The notes: generated by a model not told the origin, from the sequence alone. A DNA stretch of 64,000 nucleotides from Dactylosporangium fulvum (GCF_025137375.1 NZ_CP073720.1:4860501-4924500), one strand, 5' to 3'; numbered from the stretch's first letter, positions 43,867 to 52,712 are shown. Program-made: numbers and translations.

Positions 43867-44838
43867 ATGAGCCGTCGTGTGACACAGCGGGACATCGCCC
43901 GGATGACGGGAGTCAGCCAGGCGACGGTGTCCCTGGTGCTCAACAACCGCACCGGCGACGACGTGCGGATCGCGCCCGAGACCCGGCAACGGGTCCTGGA
44001 CGCGATCCGCAGCACCGGCTACGTCGCCGACCCGGTCGCCCGGCGGCTGGTGTCGGGCCGCAACCGGATCCTCGGCGTCTTCACCTACGAGCCGCTCTTC
44101 CCCAGCGGTGCGGCCGACTTCTACCACCCGTTCCTGGTCGGCATCGAGGAGCGCGCCGAGGAGCTCGACTGCGACCTGCTGCTGTTCACCTCAGGGCGGG
44201 GCCGGCGCGTCCACGACGAGAGCCGGATCGGCCTCGCCGACGGCACGATCCTGCTCGGCCGCCACGTGGACGAGCTGGACCTGCGGCGGCTCGTCGCGGA
44301 GCGGCACGCGTTCGTGTCCGTCGGCCGGCGCGACGAGCCGGGCGTGCCGTACGTCGGGGCGGACTACCCGTCGGCCGTCGCGGCTTTCCTGGACCGTGCG
44401 CTGGCCCTGGGGCACCGCCGGATCGGCTATCTGGGCACCGGTGGCCCGGCCGAGTCGCACGCCGACCGGCTGCGCGGCTTCGCCGGGTTCGACGTCGCGC
44501 ACCTGCGGCCCCCGGCCGGCCTCGACGCGGCGCTCACGCGGGGGCTGACGGCGGTCTTCACGGAGGAGTACGCCGACGCGGTCGCGCTGATCGCCGAGGC
44601 GACGGCGCGCGGCCTGGCGGTGCCGGGCGACCTGTCGGTGGTCGCACTGGCCGAGCCCAGCGGCGGCGGGCCGGTGCTCGACACGCTGGCCCGGCTGGCG
44701 ATCCCGCGGCGGGAGATGGGCTGGGAGGCCGTCACGCACCTGACGGCGGTGATCGAGGGCGCTGCGCCGGGGCAGCGCCTGCTTTCCTGCGGCATGGTCC
44801 CCGGCACAACGCTCGGTGACACCCGTCATGTGTCGTGA
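43867..44838 (+). CDS. LacI-family transcriptional regulator (copy 2)
   Basis: This 323-residue regulator is strikingly similar to the LacI at 38178-39185. Both contain RDIARMTGVSQATVSLVLN, ADFYHPFLVGIEERAEEL and GTGGPAESHADRLRGFA. Differences concentrate in the mid effector domain and C-terminus. ATG at 43867 lies 44 bp after the permease stop with GGAGGG nearby. The near-identical recognition helix implies the same operators, so the two may form heterodimers or answer different inducers. Confidence 0.92.
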   Translation: MSRRVTQRDIARMTGVSQATVSLVLNNRTGDDVRIAPETRQRVLDAIRSTGYVADPVARRLVSGRNRILGVFTYEPLFPSGAADFYHPFLVGIEERAEELDCDLLLFTSGRGRRVHDESRIGLADGTILLGRHVDELDLRRLVAERHAFVSVGRRDEPGVPYVGADYPSAVAAFLDRALALGHRRIGYLGTGGPAESHADRLRGFAGFDVAHLRPPAGLDAALTRGLTAVFTEEYADAVALIAEATARGLAVPGDLSVVALAEPSGGGPVLDTLARLAIPRREMGWEAVTHLTAVIEGAAPGQRLLSCGMVPGTTLGDTRHVS

Positions 44839-44878
44839 CGGGAGGTCCCGCGCACCCGCGTCGCAGAGCAGGTCGCCA

Positions 44879-44895
44879 CCGCCCGGCCCGGGCGG
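44879..44895. terminator. Hairpin between convergent LacI and flavohemoglobin genes
   Basis: CCGCCCG (44879-44885) and CGGGCGG (44889-44895) are perfect 7-bp arms with a GCC loop, in the 68-bp convergent gap. Confidence 0.5.
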
Positions 44896-44906
44896 CTTGT
44901 CGGCGA

Positions 44907-45902
44907 CTACTCCAGATCCGCACGCCACAGGTCCGGACCGAACACCTCGTACTGGATGTCCCGGGCCGGCACGCCCCGCTCGATCAGCGAGCTGCGCACC
45001 GCCCGCATGAACGGCAGCGGTCCGCACAGATAGTAGGCGGCCCCGTCGGGCAGCGGAACCTGCGCGAGATCCATCAGCCCGGCGAAGGCGCCGTCCAGCG
45101 GGAGCCGGGTCTGCGCACCGCGCTCGTACCAGGCGTACATGGAGCCGCGTGGCAGCGCGGCGACGTCGCCGAGGACCTGCCGGCGCAGCGCGAACGACGT
45201 TTCGTCGATGTCGGCGTGCAACACCATGACCTCCAGATGCGACCCGGCGGCCACCAGGTGTGACAGCATGCCGGCCATCGGCGCGATCCCGATTCCGGCG
45301 CTGGCGAACACGACCGGGCAGCCGGAGTCGTTGAGCACGACTTCGCCGTACGGCAGGGACATCGTCAGCACGTCGCCGACGCCGACGCGCTGGTGCAGCA
45401 GGGTCGAGACCTCGCCGTCGGGCCTGCCGCCGCCGTGCACCCACTTGACCGAGAACTGGCGGTGCTGTCCGTCGTCGGCGCGGGTGAGACTGTACTGGCG
45501 GGGCTGGCGCACGCCGTCGGGCATCGGCATCCGCACGGTGATGTACTGCCCGGGCAGCGAGGTCTTCACCAGCCGGTCGGCCCACATCAGGTGGTCGTGA
45601 ACGATCCGGTACTGATCGGGCCGGATGCCGAGCGACGCATGCTTGTGCGCGACACGTGACAGCAGGCGCTCCGGCAGGTTGTCCGGTGTGTGGACCAGGG
45701 CGTCGGCGAACGCCGCCACCGCCCCGGCGAGCGCCTGCTGCTGGGCGCCGCTGGCCTGGTTGCCGCGGTTGAAGGTGCCGTCGAGCAGGTCCGGATGCTC
45801 GGTGAACATGTGGCGGTAGAAGCGCTCGGCGATCGTCCCGATGTTGTCCGCCACCGCCGGCAACGTCGCCTGCACGACCGGCCGGGCCTTGGCTGAGAGC
45901 AT
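44907..45902 (-). CDS. Flavohemoglobin-like protein with an in-frame internal deletion
   Basis: This 331-residue protein aligns at both ends with flavohemoglobin (Hmp, nitric oxide dioxygenase, about 396 residues). The globin part has Tyr29, Gln54 and proximal His88 (AHKHAS) up to IVHDHLMW near 107. The sequence then jumps to LVKTSLPGQYITV, continuing with RQYSLT (FAD), SAGIGIAPMAGML (NAD) and CGPLPFM. About 65 residues are missing: globin helix H and the first FAD-domain strands. The frame is kept, so a product could be made, but heme and FAD-domain packing would be damaged. Confidence 0.8.
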   Translation of the reverse strand: MLSAKARPVVQATLPAVADNIGTIAERFYRHMFTEHPDLLDGTFNRGNQASGAQQQALAGAVAAFADALVHTPDNLPERLLSRVAHKHASLGIRPDQYRIVHDHLMWADRLVKTSLPGQYITVRMPMPDGVRQPRQYSLTRADDGQHRQFSVKWVHGGGRPDGEVSTLLHQRVGVGDVLTMSLPYGEVVLNDSGCPVVFASAGIGIAPMAGMLSHLVAAGSHLEVMVLHADIDETSFALRRQVLGDVAALPRGSMYAWYERGAQTRLPLDGAFAGLMDLAQVPLPDGAAYYLCGPLPFMRAVRSSLIERGVPARDIQYEVFGPDLWRADLE

Positions 45903-46013
45903 GACGCGCTCCGCGGTGAATGCACGCTTCGTCGGCGTTCCGTCTTCAACCGTAGCGCTGCCGCCACGGTGACACGGCGCCGGCGCGGGCTTGCCATGGT
46001 CCGGGCCTGCGGC

Positions 46014-46493
46014 TCATTGGCGGCGCGCGTGCGCGCGCAGCACCTGGAGCGCCCGGTCGGCGTGCTCGTTCATGCTGATCTCGCTGTGGATGACCGCGAG
46101 GATGCGCCGGTCGGTGTCGATGACGAACGTCATCCGTTTGGTGCTCAGCGGACCCAGCGGCAGGCGCCGCCGCACCCCGAGCAGGTCCGCCACGACCCCC
46201 TGGGGGTCCGACAGCAGCGGGTAGTCGAACTTGTGCAGCTCGGAGAATTCCCGCTGCCGCTCGACGGTGTCCCGGCTGATGCCGACGCGCTGCGCGCCGA
46301 CCTCGGCGAACTCCGCCGCCAGGTCACGGAAGTGGCAGCTCTCCGCGGTGCAGCCACGGGTCAGCGCAGCAGGATAGAAGAAGAGGACCACCGGCCCGTT
46401 GCCGAGCAACTCGCTGAGGCGGCGGGCGGTGCCCGTTTCGTCGAGCAGTTCGAAGTCGTCGACCACGTCGCCCGGCTGTGCATCCTTAGCCAT
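46014..46493 (-). CDS. bcp: Thioredoxin-dependent peroxiredoxin, BCP type
   Basis: This 159-residue AhpC/TSA-fold peroxiredoxin has peroxidatic Cys48 and likely resolving Cys53 in TRGCTAESCHFRD, the BCP spacing of five. It reduces hydrogen peroxide and organic peroxides with thioredoxin. The LPLGPLSTKRMTFVID segment is normal for actinobacterial BCP. It follows the flavohemoglobin-like gene in genome order with a 111-bp gap and reads the same way; a shared stress role is plausible. Confidence 0.9.
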   Translation of the reverse strand: MAKDAQPGDVVDDFELLDETGTARRLSELLGNGPVVLFFYPAALTRGCTAESCHFRDLAAEFAEVGAQRVGISRDTVERQREFSELHKFDYPLLSDPQGVVADLLGVRRRLPLGPLSTKRMTFVIDTDRRILAVIHSEISMNEHADRALQVLRAHARRQ

Positions 46494-46552
46494 GTCACAA
46501 CGATACGCAGGCCTCCTGACAGCTGCGTGCCGGCGCCGGTCCGGTCAGGCGA

Positions 46553-47974
46553 TCACGATGCCAGCGACCGGGCCAGCAGCGCCACGCCCTCGTCGATCGC
46601 GCGCTCGCTCAGCGACGCGTAGCCGAAGATCAGCCCCTGCGGGCCGGGGCCGTTCAGGCGGTAGCCGCGCAGGCCGTACACCGCGACGCCGACCGTCGCC
46701 GCGGCGCGCTCGACGTCCTCCTCGGTCAGGCCAGGCGGTAGCCACGCGACCAGGTGCTGCCCGGCGGCGACGCCCACCGGGCGGAACCGCGGCAGGTGCC
46801 GGGCCAGGGCGGCGAGCAGCGCGTCGCGGCGCCGGCGGTAGAGCGGGCGCATGCGGCGCAGGTGCCGGTCCAGCTCGCCGGCGGTGAGGAAGTCGGCGAA
46901 GGCGAGCTGGTCGATGGCGGGCGAGCCACGGTCGGCGAGCACCTTCGCGGCGACGACCGGCGCGACGAGCCGCCGGGGCAGCAGTATCCAGCCCAGCCGC
47001 AGGCCCGGTGCCAGGGTCTTGCTGGCCGAGCCCAGGTACGCCACCCGGTCCGGCGCCAGCCCCTGCATCGCGCCGATCGCGGCCCGGTCGTAGCGGTACT
47101 CGGCGTCGTAGTCGTCCTCGACGACCAGCGCGCCGGTGCGCCGCGCCCAGCGCACCACGCCGGCGCGGGCCTCTGCGGACAGCACGCCGCCGGTCGGCCA
47201 CTGGTGCGAGGGGGTGAGCACGAGCGCCTCGGCGTCCACGGCGTCGAGCGCGGCGACGTCGATGCCGTGCTCGCCGACCGGAACCCCGGCCAGGGCGAAC
47301 CCGGCGGCGGTGGCCAGGGGCCGCACGTCGTCGTTGGCGGAGGGGTCCTCGACGGCGATGGGCCGGCGCGGGCCCGGCGCGGCGCCGAGGACGCTCACGA
47401 GCAGGGCGATGCCCTGGGCGTAACCGGCGCAGACCACGATGTCGTCGGGGTGGGCGACGGTGCCGCGGACCCGGTTGAGGTACGCGGCGAGCGCCGCCCG
47501 CAGCTGCGGGTCGCCCTGGCCGCTGGTGTACCCGAACCGCTCCGACGGCGCCTCGGTGAGCACCCGGCGCAGGGAGCGCAGCCAGGCCGCCCGTGGGAAC
47601 TGCGAGACGTCGGTGCGCCCGTACCCGAAGTCCACGACCGCCGCCGGGCGCCGCCGCGGCGGCTCGGGTGCGGCCGGCGGCGCCGCCTCCGGACCCGCGC
47701 TCACCCGGGTGTAGCCGCCGGACCGGCTGGTCAGGTACCCCTCGGCGACGAGTTGCTCGTACGCGGCCACGACCACGCCCCGCGACACGCCGAGCGAGGC
47801 GGCCAGCACCCGGCTCGGCGGCAGCGAGCTGCCGACCGGCAGCCGCCCCTCCCGCACCGCGGCCCGGATCGAGTGCTCGATCTGCCGGTGCAGCGGACCG
47901 CCGCCCTCCCGGTCGAGCGCGCCGAGGTGCAGGTCGGTCGCGGCCCGCCCCGAATTGGTCCTGCTCATCGGCAT
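46553..47974 (-). CDS. MocR-type transcriptional regulator (GntR HTH plus aminotransferase-like domain)
   Basis: This protein has 473 residues. An N-terminal GntR winged helix spans about 20-90 (SSLPPSRVLAASLGVSRGVV). An aminotransferase fold type I domain spans about 110-470, with the PLP-lysine segment LGSASKTLAPGLRLGW and the WPTGGVLS loop. MocR proteins bind PLP or aminated ligands and often regulate the divergent neighbour. Here only 46 bp separate it from a berberine-bridge oxidase gene. ATG at 47974 with GAGAGG upstream is preferred over 47968. Confidence 0.9.
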   Translation of the reverse strand: MPMSRTNSGRAATDLHLGALDREGGGPLHRQIEHSIRAAVREGRLPVGSSLPPSRVLAASLGVSRGVVVAAYEQLVAEGYLTSRSGGYTRVSAGPEAAPPAAPEPPRRRPAAVVDFGYGRTDVSQFPRAAWLRSLRRVLTEAPSERFGYTSGQGDPQLRAALAAYLNRVRGTVAHPDDIVVCAGYAQGIALLVSVLGAAPGPRRPIAVEDPSANDDVRPLATAAGFALAGVPVGEHGIDVAALDAVDAEALVLTPSHQWPTGGVLSAEARAGVVRWARRTGALVVEDDYDAEYRYDRAAIGAMQGLAPDRVAYLGSASKTLAPGLRLGWILLPRRLVAPVVAAKVLADRGSPAIDQLAFADFLTAGELDRHLRRMRPLYRRRRDALLAALARHLPRFRPVGVAAGQHLVAWLPPGLTEEDVERAAATVGVAVYGLRGYRLNGPGPQGLIFGYASLSERAIDEGVALLARSLAS

Positions 47975-48020
47975 GGAATCGGACCTCTCATGCAGTACCA
48001 AATCCAATGATGCTGTGAAT

Positions 48021-49307
48021 ATGACGACGACGGCGCAGAATCTCAACACGCTGAGCGCGGGCGACCCCGGATATGACGAGGCCCGCACGATCTGGAACGC
48101 GATGGTGGACCGCCGCCCCGAGCTCATCGTGCGGGCCTCGGGCACGGACGACGTGGTCGCCGCGGTGCGCCTGGCCCGCGAGCGCGGCCTGGAGATCGGG
48201 GTCCGCTGCGGCGGCCACAACGCGGCCGGCTTCGCGGTCCCCGACGGCGGCCTGATGATCGACCTCACCCCGATGGGCGCCGTGCGGGTCGACCCGGCCC
48301 GCCGCACCGCGTGGGTCCAGGGCGGTGCCTTGCTCGGCGCGCTGGACATCGCGGCGCAGCGGCACGGCCTGGCCACCACGGCCGGCAACGTCTCCCACAC
48401 CGGTGTCGGCGGCCTCACGCTCGGCGGCGGCATGGGCTGGCTCGCCCGGCAGTACGGCCTGGCCTGCGACAACGTGACCGCGTGCCGGATCGTCACCGCG
48501 ACCGGCGAGGTGCTGCGCGCCACCGCCGACGAACACCCGGACCTGTTCTGGGGCCTGCGCGGCGGCGGTGGCAACTTCGGCGTGGTCACCGAGTTCGAGT
48601 TCCGTGTGCACCCGGTCGGCACACGCGCCCTGGTCGCCGAGTACACCGCCGGCGCCGCCCACGCACCCGCCGCGATGCGCCACTGGCGCGACCTGGCCGG
48701 CTCCGCCCCGCGCCAGGCGACGTTGGAGGCGTTCTCGCCCGGCGACGGCTCGGTCAAACTGGGATTCGTCTGGGTCGGCCCCGGCGACCCGGCCGCACTG
48801 CTGGCCGAGATGCCCACGGCGCGGGTGACGAAGATGTCGTACCTTCAGCTGCAGACCCGCGACGACACGACCGGCGGCCACGCGTATCGCCGCTACTCCA
48901 AGGGCCACTACCTGCGCACCCTGCCCGACGCGGCGATCGAGGCGTTCCTGGCCCCGGGCCCGGCGTCACGCAGCCTGCAGACGTACGGCGGCGCGATCGC
49001 CGACGTCGCCCCCGACGCCACCGCCTTCGCCCACCGCGACACCGCGTTCGAGTTCGGCACCGGCATGCGCTGGACCGACCCGGCCGAGGACGCGGCCCGG
49101 ATGTCCGAGGCCCGCGCCACGGCCGCGGCGCTGGCCCCGTACGCGGCGGGCGTCTACGTGAACGTCCTCAACGACGAGGGCGACGCCGGGGTGCGCCGCG
49201 CCTACCCGGCGGCCCAACTGGCCCGCCTGACCGCGGTGAAGGACGCCTACGACCCGGACAACGTCTTCCACCTCAACCACAACATCCGCCCCAGCTCCCG
49301 CCCCTGA
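48021..49307 (+). CDS. FAD-linked oxidase, berberine-bridge/BBE family
   Basis: This 428-residue PCMH-fold flavoprotein has the FAD-linking His66 in VRCGGHNAAG. The GGLTLGGGMGWLARQYG region (about 131-150) and FWGLRGGGGNFGVVT are family signatures, and the BBE C-terminal tail YDPDNVFHLNHNI is present. No second (Cys) FAD link is seen, so attachment is single. No export signal is visible. ATG at 48021 lacks an obvious ribosome site, suggesting leaderless or short-leader translation from the tight divergent promoter. It oxidises an alcohol, sugar or alkaloid-like compound. Confidence 0.88.
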   Translation: MTTTAQNLNTLSAGDPGYDEARTIWNAMVDRRPELIVRASGTDDVVAAVRLARERGLEIGVRCGGHNAAGFAVPDGGLMIDLTPMGAVRVDPARRTAWVQGGALLGALDIAAQRHGLATTAGNVSHTGVGGLTLGGGMGWLARQYGLACDNVTACRIVTATGEVLRATADEHPDLFWGLRGGGGNFGVVTEFEFRVHPVGTRALVAEYTAGAAHAPAAMRHWRDLAGSAPRQATLEAFSPGDGSVKLGFVWVGPGDPAALLAEMPTARVTKMSYLQLQTRDDTTGGHAYRRYSKGHYLRTLPDAAIEAFLAPGPASRSLQTYGGAIADVAPDATAFAHRDTAFEFGTGMRWTDPAEDAARMSEARATAAALAPYAAGVYVNVLNDEGDAGVRRAYPAAQLARLTAVKDAYDPDNVFHLNHNIRPSSRP

Positions 49308-49310
49308 CCC

Positions 49311-49334
49311 CGAGTGCGGACGCACCGGCACTCG
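49311..49334. terminator. Weak hairpin after the BBE oxidase gene
   Basis: Arms CGAGTGC (49311-49317) and GCACTCG (49328-49334) surround 10 bases, right after the oxidase stop and before the convergent methyltransferase. Confidence 0.4.
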
Positions 49335-49415
49335 AAGCACCACGCGACGGGCGCTCGACCCGCTCGGCCGAGAACGCACGGCGCAGGCAGCGACTGACCC
49401 GGGTAGCGGCGCGGT

Positions 49416-50207
49416 TCAGGCGGGTCGCCGGCCCCATGCCGAGATCATGGGCGAGGTGGCGACGTCGAGGAGCCCGGTCGCAAGGTTGTCGAGATGCCGG
49501 TCGATCTCTTCGCCGGTGGCCAGGCCGGCGGCGATCAGCCGGTCGCGGATCTGCCTCACGGTGGCCTGCTCCAACAGGGCGCAGGCGGCACCGGTGATCG
49601 GGAAGAAGGCGTCGGCTTCGACGTCGGCCAGTCCGGCGTCGCGCAGCAACCGCGGTAGCGTGCGCCCGTAGGACAGGTCGACACCGCGCTGGGCCATCAG
49701 CGTGCGGAAGTCGTGCTTGAGCTTGTTGGCCAGCCGCTGGGCCGGGCCGGACTCGTCCGGGCAGGCCAGCGGCTGCATCATCGGGTCGGCCTCCTCCACC
49801 AGCAACCAGCCGCCGGGCCGTAGCGCCGAGGTCATGGCGGCGAGCGCCGCGGCGCGCTGGGGAACGTGGACGAGGACCAGGCGCGCGTGCACCAGGTCGA
49901 AGCCGTCCCCCGGCGGTGGGTCGGCACCGACGTCGTGGCGGTGGACCTCGTAGTCCGCGTCGGCGGCCATCCACGAGACGTCGATGTCGGTGGCGAGCAC
50001 GTGCCCCGTCGGTCCGACGCGCTCGGCGAGCCAGGACGGCACGCTCGCGCCTCCCGCGCCGACTTCCCAGCATCGCCAGCCTTCCGCGACACCGAGCGCG
50101 TCGATGTGCCGAAATGTGGAGGGGTTGAACAGCGTCGCCAGGGCGTCAAATCGGACACCTGCCTCCGCTTGTTGATTGTCGAGCAGATAGCCGCCGCCGT
50201 CAGTCAC
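49416..50207 (-). CDS. Class I SAM-dependent methyltransferase
   Basis: This 263-residue methyltransferase has motif I CWEVGAGGASVP near 46-57, an acidic DID after motif I, and FDLVHARLVLVHVPQR near 105. The substrate is unknown. GTG at 50207 starts it. It is divergent from the PadR gene at 50303, with a palindrome in the 95-bp gap, so both may be PadR-controlled. Confidence 0.87.
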   Translation of the reverse strand: MTDGGGYLLDNQQAEAGVRFDALATLFNPSTFRHIDALGVAEGWRCWEVGAGGASVPSWLAERVGPTGHVLATDIDVSWMAADADYEVHRHDVGADPPPGDGFDLVHARLVLVHVPQRAAALAAMTSALRPGGWLLVEEADPMMQPLACPDESGPAQRLANKLKHDFRTLMAQRGVDLSYGRTLPRLLRDAGLADVEADAFFPITGAACALLEQATVRQIRDRLIAAGLATGEEIDRHLDNLATGLLDVATSPMISAWGRRPA

Positions 50208-50270
50208 GTGGGCATCATCTCAACCGCTGACGCCCACGCTCAGCTCGGCCGTACGAACTCGTTACAGTTG

Positions 50271-50284
50271 CCGATATGTATCGG
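50271..50284. promoter_or_regulatory. Putative PadR operator (perfect palindrome)
   Basis: CCGATATGTATCGG has 6-bp arms around TG and lies 19-32 bp before the PadR start, in the promoter shared with the divergent methyltransferase gene. Confidence 0.6.
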
Positions 50285-50302
50285 TTACCGTAATCTCCGG
50301 GC

Positions 50303-50659
50303 ATGGCTGCAATGCGGGAACCGACGTTCCTCATCCTCACCGCCCTCGCCGCCGGGGCCCGGCACGGCTACGGCCTGATCCAGGAAGTCGGCGCGCTGTC
50401 CGGCGGCGACGTCGTCCTCGGCGCCGGCACGCTGTACGGCGCACTGGACCGTCTGGTGGAGCAGGACCTCATCGCCGTCGACCGGGACGAGGCGGTCGAC
50501 GGTCGCCTCCGCCGTTACTACCGGCTGACCGACCGGGGCGCCGGTGCGCTCGCCGCCGAGGCGGAGCGGTTGCAACGCAACGCATCGGCCGCGGTCGCCC
50601 GGTTGCGCCACCGCGCGCAGCCGGGTGCCGGCCCGGCCCTCGGCGGGGTAACGGCATGA
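50303..50659 (+). CDS. PadR-family transcriptional regulator
   Basis: This 118-residue protein has a PadR winged helix: REPTFLILTALAAGARHGYG, then GAGTLYGALDRLVEQDLI and the wing RRYYRLTDRG. A short C-terminal helix suits dimerisation. Its stop overlaps the start of the following membrane protein (ATGA). It is probably autoregulated through 50271-50284. Confidence 0.92.
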   Translation: MAAMREPTFLILTALAAGARHGYGLIQEVGALSGGDVVLGAGTLYGALDRLVEQDLIAVDRDEAVDGRLRRYYRLTDRGAGALAAEAERLQRNASAAVARLRHRAQPGAGPALGGVTA

Positions 50660-51747
50660 CCGAACACCGGCCCGTTTCGCCCGGGCTGCGCCGCCGGTAC
50701 CGCCGGCTGCTGCTGGCCTATCCCGGTGCCTACCGCCGCCACCACGGCGCGGAGATCCTCACCACGCTCATGGACGCCGCCGGACCCGGACGTGAGCGGC
50801 CCACCGCCGCCGAGGTGCGTGACGTCGTCGCCGGCGGGTTACGGCAGCGCTTCCGCTTGCCGGTCGGCCGGTTGATGATGCTCGCCGCGCTCCTGACCGC
50901 GTTGACCCTCGGTGGCCTCGGCGCCTCAGTGGGCTCGGCGATCGGGTGGTCCACCGCCCAGCGCCCACCCACCGACGCGGCCGTCGGCGAAATGATCGAC
51001 CTGGCGACGGGAGGCTCGGTCCGGCACAACGTCTCGCGCCATCCGGGGCCGCTGGGCCAACGGTCGCAAGTCATCGCATCCACCGCGGACTTCACCACGG
51101 TGTGGTCGCCCGAGCAGGCACGATCCCGGCTCGCGGCTGCGGGCTGGCGGGTGAATCCCGCCGCGACCGGGCAGACGGAGTCCTACCTGGACGCGGACGG
51201 CGTCGTGACAACGATACCCATGGACGCGACCAGCATCGTCGCGGAACGCGACGGCATCACGCTGAAGCTGACCATCGGGACGTACCGAGGTGGTCCGCCC
51301 TACCTGGACGGGACGAGCAACGCGATGCTTGTCGCAATGCCGGCCGAACCGGTGTCCGTGCTTCCCCTCACCGTAGTGGGTTTGCTGCTGGGCCTGCTCG
51401 GCGGCTGGCTCCTCGCCGCCCGGGCCGGATACCGGCTGCGCCGGGCCGCATCGTGGCAGCGAGCACCGATCAACGGTCTCACCGGCGCGGCGGTGCTGCT
51501 GCTCGCCCCGTCGACAATCGCAGCCTGGTACTTCGCCGGCCGGGCCACCGTCGCCGCGGCCGGGTCCGGACCCGCCGGGTTCGATCAGCTACCCGTGCCG
51601 CCGGCGTACGTGGCCTACATTCACGACCTCACGCCAGCCTGGTACACCATCGCCGCGCTGGTGGCAGGAGCGATCGTGCTCGTACTGTCGATGACCGTTC
51701 GCCCCCGGCCGGCGCTCATCCAACCCTTCGGAGAGCCCGGCCGGTAG
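50656..51747 (+). CDS. Membrane protein of unknown function, coupled to PadR
   Basis: This 363-residue protein has an N-terminal cytosolic segment with Arg/Tyr-rich RRRYRRLLLAYPGAYRRHHG, the mark of proteins paired with PadR regulators in actinomycetes. One hydrophobic helix lies near 75-95, then an extracytoplasmic region, and further helices near 235-255, 275-300 and 330-350. The pair probably forms a stress- or envelope-responsive module. No catalytic motif was recognised. Confidence 0.8.
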   Translation: MTEHRPVSPGLRRRYRRLLLAYPGAYRRHHGAEILTTLMDAAGPGRERPTAAEVRDVVAGGLRQRFRLPVGRLMMLAALLTALTLGGLGASVGSAIGWSTAQRPPTDAAVGEMIDLATGGSVRHNVSRHPGPLGQRSQVIASTADFTTVWSPEQARSRLAAAGWRVNPAATGQTESYLDADGVVTTIPMDATSIVAERDGITLKLTIGTYRGGPPYLDGTSNAMLVAMPAEPVSVLPLTVVGLLLGLLGGWLLAARAGYRLRRAASWQRAPINGLTGAAVLLLAPSTIAAWYFAGRATVAAAGSGPAGFDQLPVPPAYVAYIHDLTPAWYTIAALVAGAIVLVLSMTVRPRPALIQPFGEPGR

Positions 51748-51891
51748 CCCGACTGCTCACACCTCCTCGCCGGTGCCTGCGCTGTCGACACCAGCGCAGG
51801 CGCCGCGCCGAGATGGTCGAGCGTGGTCGTCGGTGATGAACCGTACGATGTCGTCCCGCGGAAACGGATCATCGCCGCCGACCGCGACCGC

Positions 51892-52196
51892 TCACCGTGC
51901 GCCGTTGCCCCCGGTCAGTTCGGCTTTGCGGCGCATCAGCGCTGCCCTTGCCCGGCGGGCCGACCGCAGGTTCACGGCGGCCAGTACGCCCACTGCGAGC
52001 ACAACGCCCAGCAGTGACGGCTCGAGCTTGTGCCGCAGGCCACCTTCGTGCGCGGCGGTAGCCCGGGCTCGGTCGCCCAGAGCAGGCTGATCAGGGCGCT
52101 GTCGGTGAGACCGGCGAGGGCCAGGATCAGGTAGCCGATCCGCTTGCGCAGCGACAACGGCGCGTCGAGTCGTGCCAGGATCTCTTCCGGAGTCAC
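51892..52196 (-). pseudogene. Broken small membrane protein gene downstream of the sigma factor
   Basis: Starting at GTG 52196 (overlapping the sigma stop, GTGA) the frame reads MTPEEILARLDAPLSLRKR, a hydrophobic helix and LLWATEPGLPPRTKVA. It then loses sense. Another frame at about 52020-51892 supplies the expected ending LLGVVLAVGVLAAVNLRSAR then RRKAELTGGNGAR and a stop. A central segment holding further membrane helices appears deleted, with a frameshift at the join. Sigma factor plus such a membrane partner is a recurring actinomycete pair. Confidence 0.65.
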
Positions 52197-52712
52197 GCTT
52201 CGTACCCCTTCCGCATCAGTTCGTGGCGTAGCAGCCCGCGTGCCCGGTTGAGCCGCGACTTGACCGTGCCGACGGGCACGGCGCAGATCTGCGCGCAGGC
52301 GTCCAGTGGCAGGTCCTCGAGGTAGAACAGCAAGAGCACTTCCCGTTCCCGGACGGGCAGCGCCGCCAGCGCGCCGACGAGCATCTCCCGGTTGACGACG
52401 CCTTCTGCCTCGTCGTCGCCGGGGATGTCGTCGATCGGTTCGGGTTCCGGGCTCGTGTACGTGTCCCGCAGCCGGTTCATCACTGCCCGGCGGGCGATGA
52501 CGAACAGCCAGGGGGGTGAACCGGTCCGGCCGCCGCAGTCTCGGCAGCCCTTCGCAGACCGCCAGCCAGATCTCCTGCACCACATCGTCGTCGGATCCGC
52601 CGAGCATCCGCCTGACGTACCGCTCGACCGCCGGATGCCAGGCCCGCACCAGTTCGGCGAAGGCTTCCCGTTCACCCAGCTGGCAGCGGACCACCAGTAA
52701 TTCATCGCTCAT
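52193..52712 (-). pseudogene. ECF sigma factor (sigma-70 region 2/4) with a one-base frameshift
   Basis: The N-terminal half reads MSDELLVVRCQLGEREAFAE and ends RRPDRFTP in one frame. The rest, WLFVIARRAVMNRLRD through the region-4 helix-turn-helix VPVGTVKSRLNRARG and RKGYEA, is in the next frame. The break is at a run of six G at 52511-52516; five would restore one continuous protein of about 172 residues. Region 2 is intact up to the break. Either a real inactivating slip or a sequencing error in the homopolymer explains it. Confidence 0.85.
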
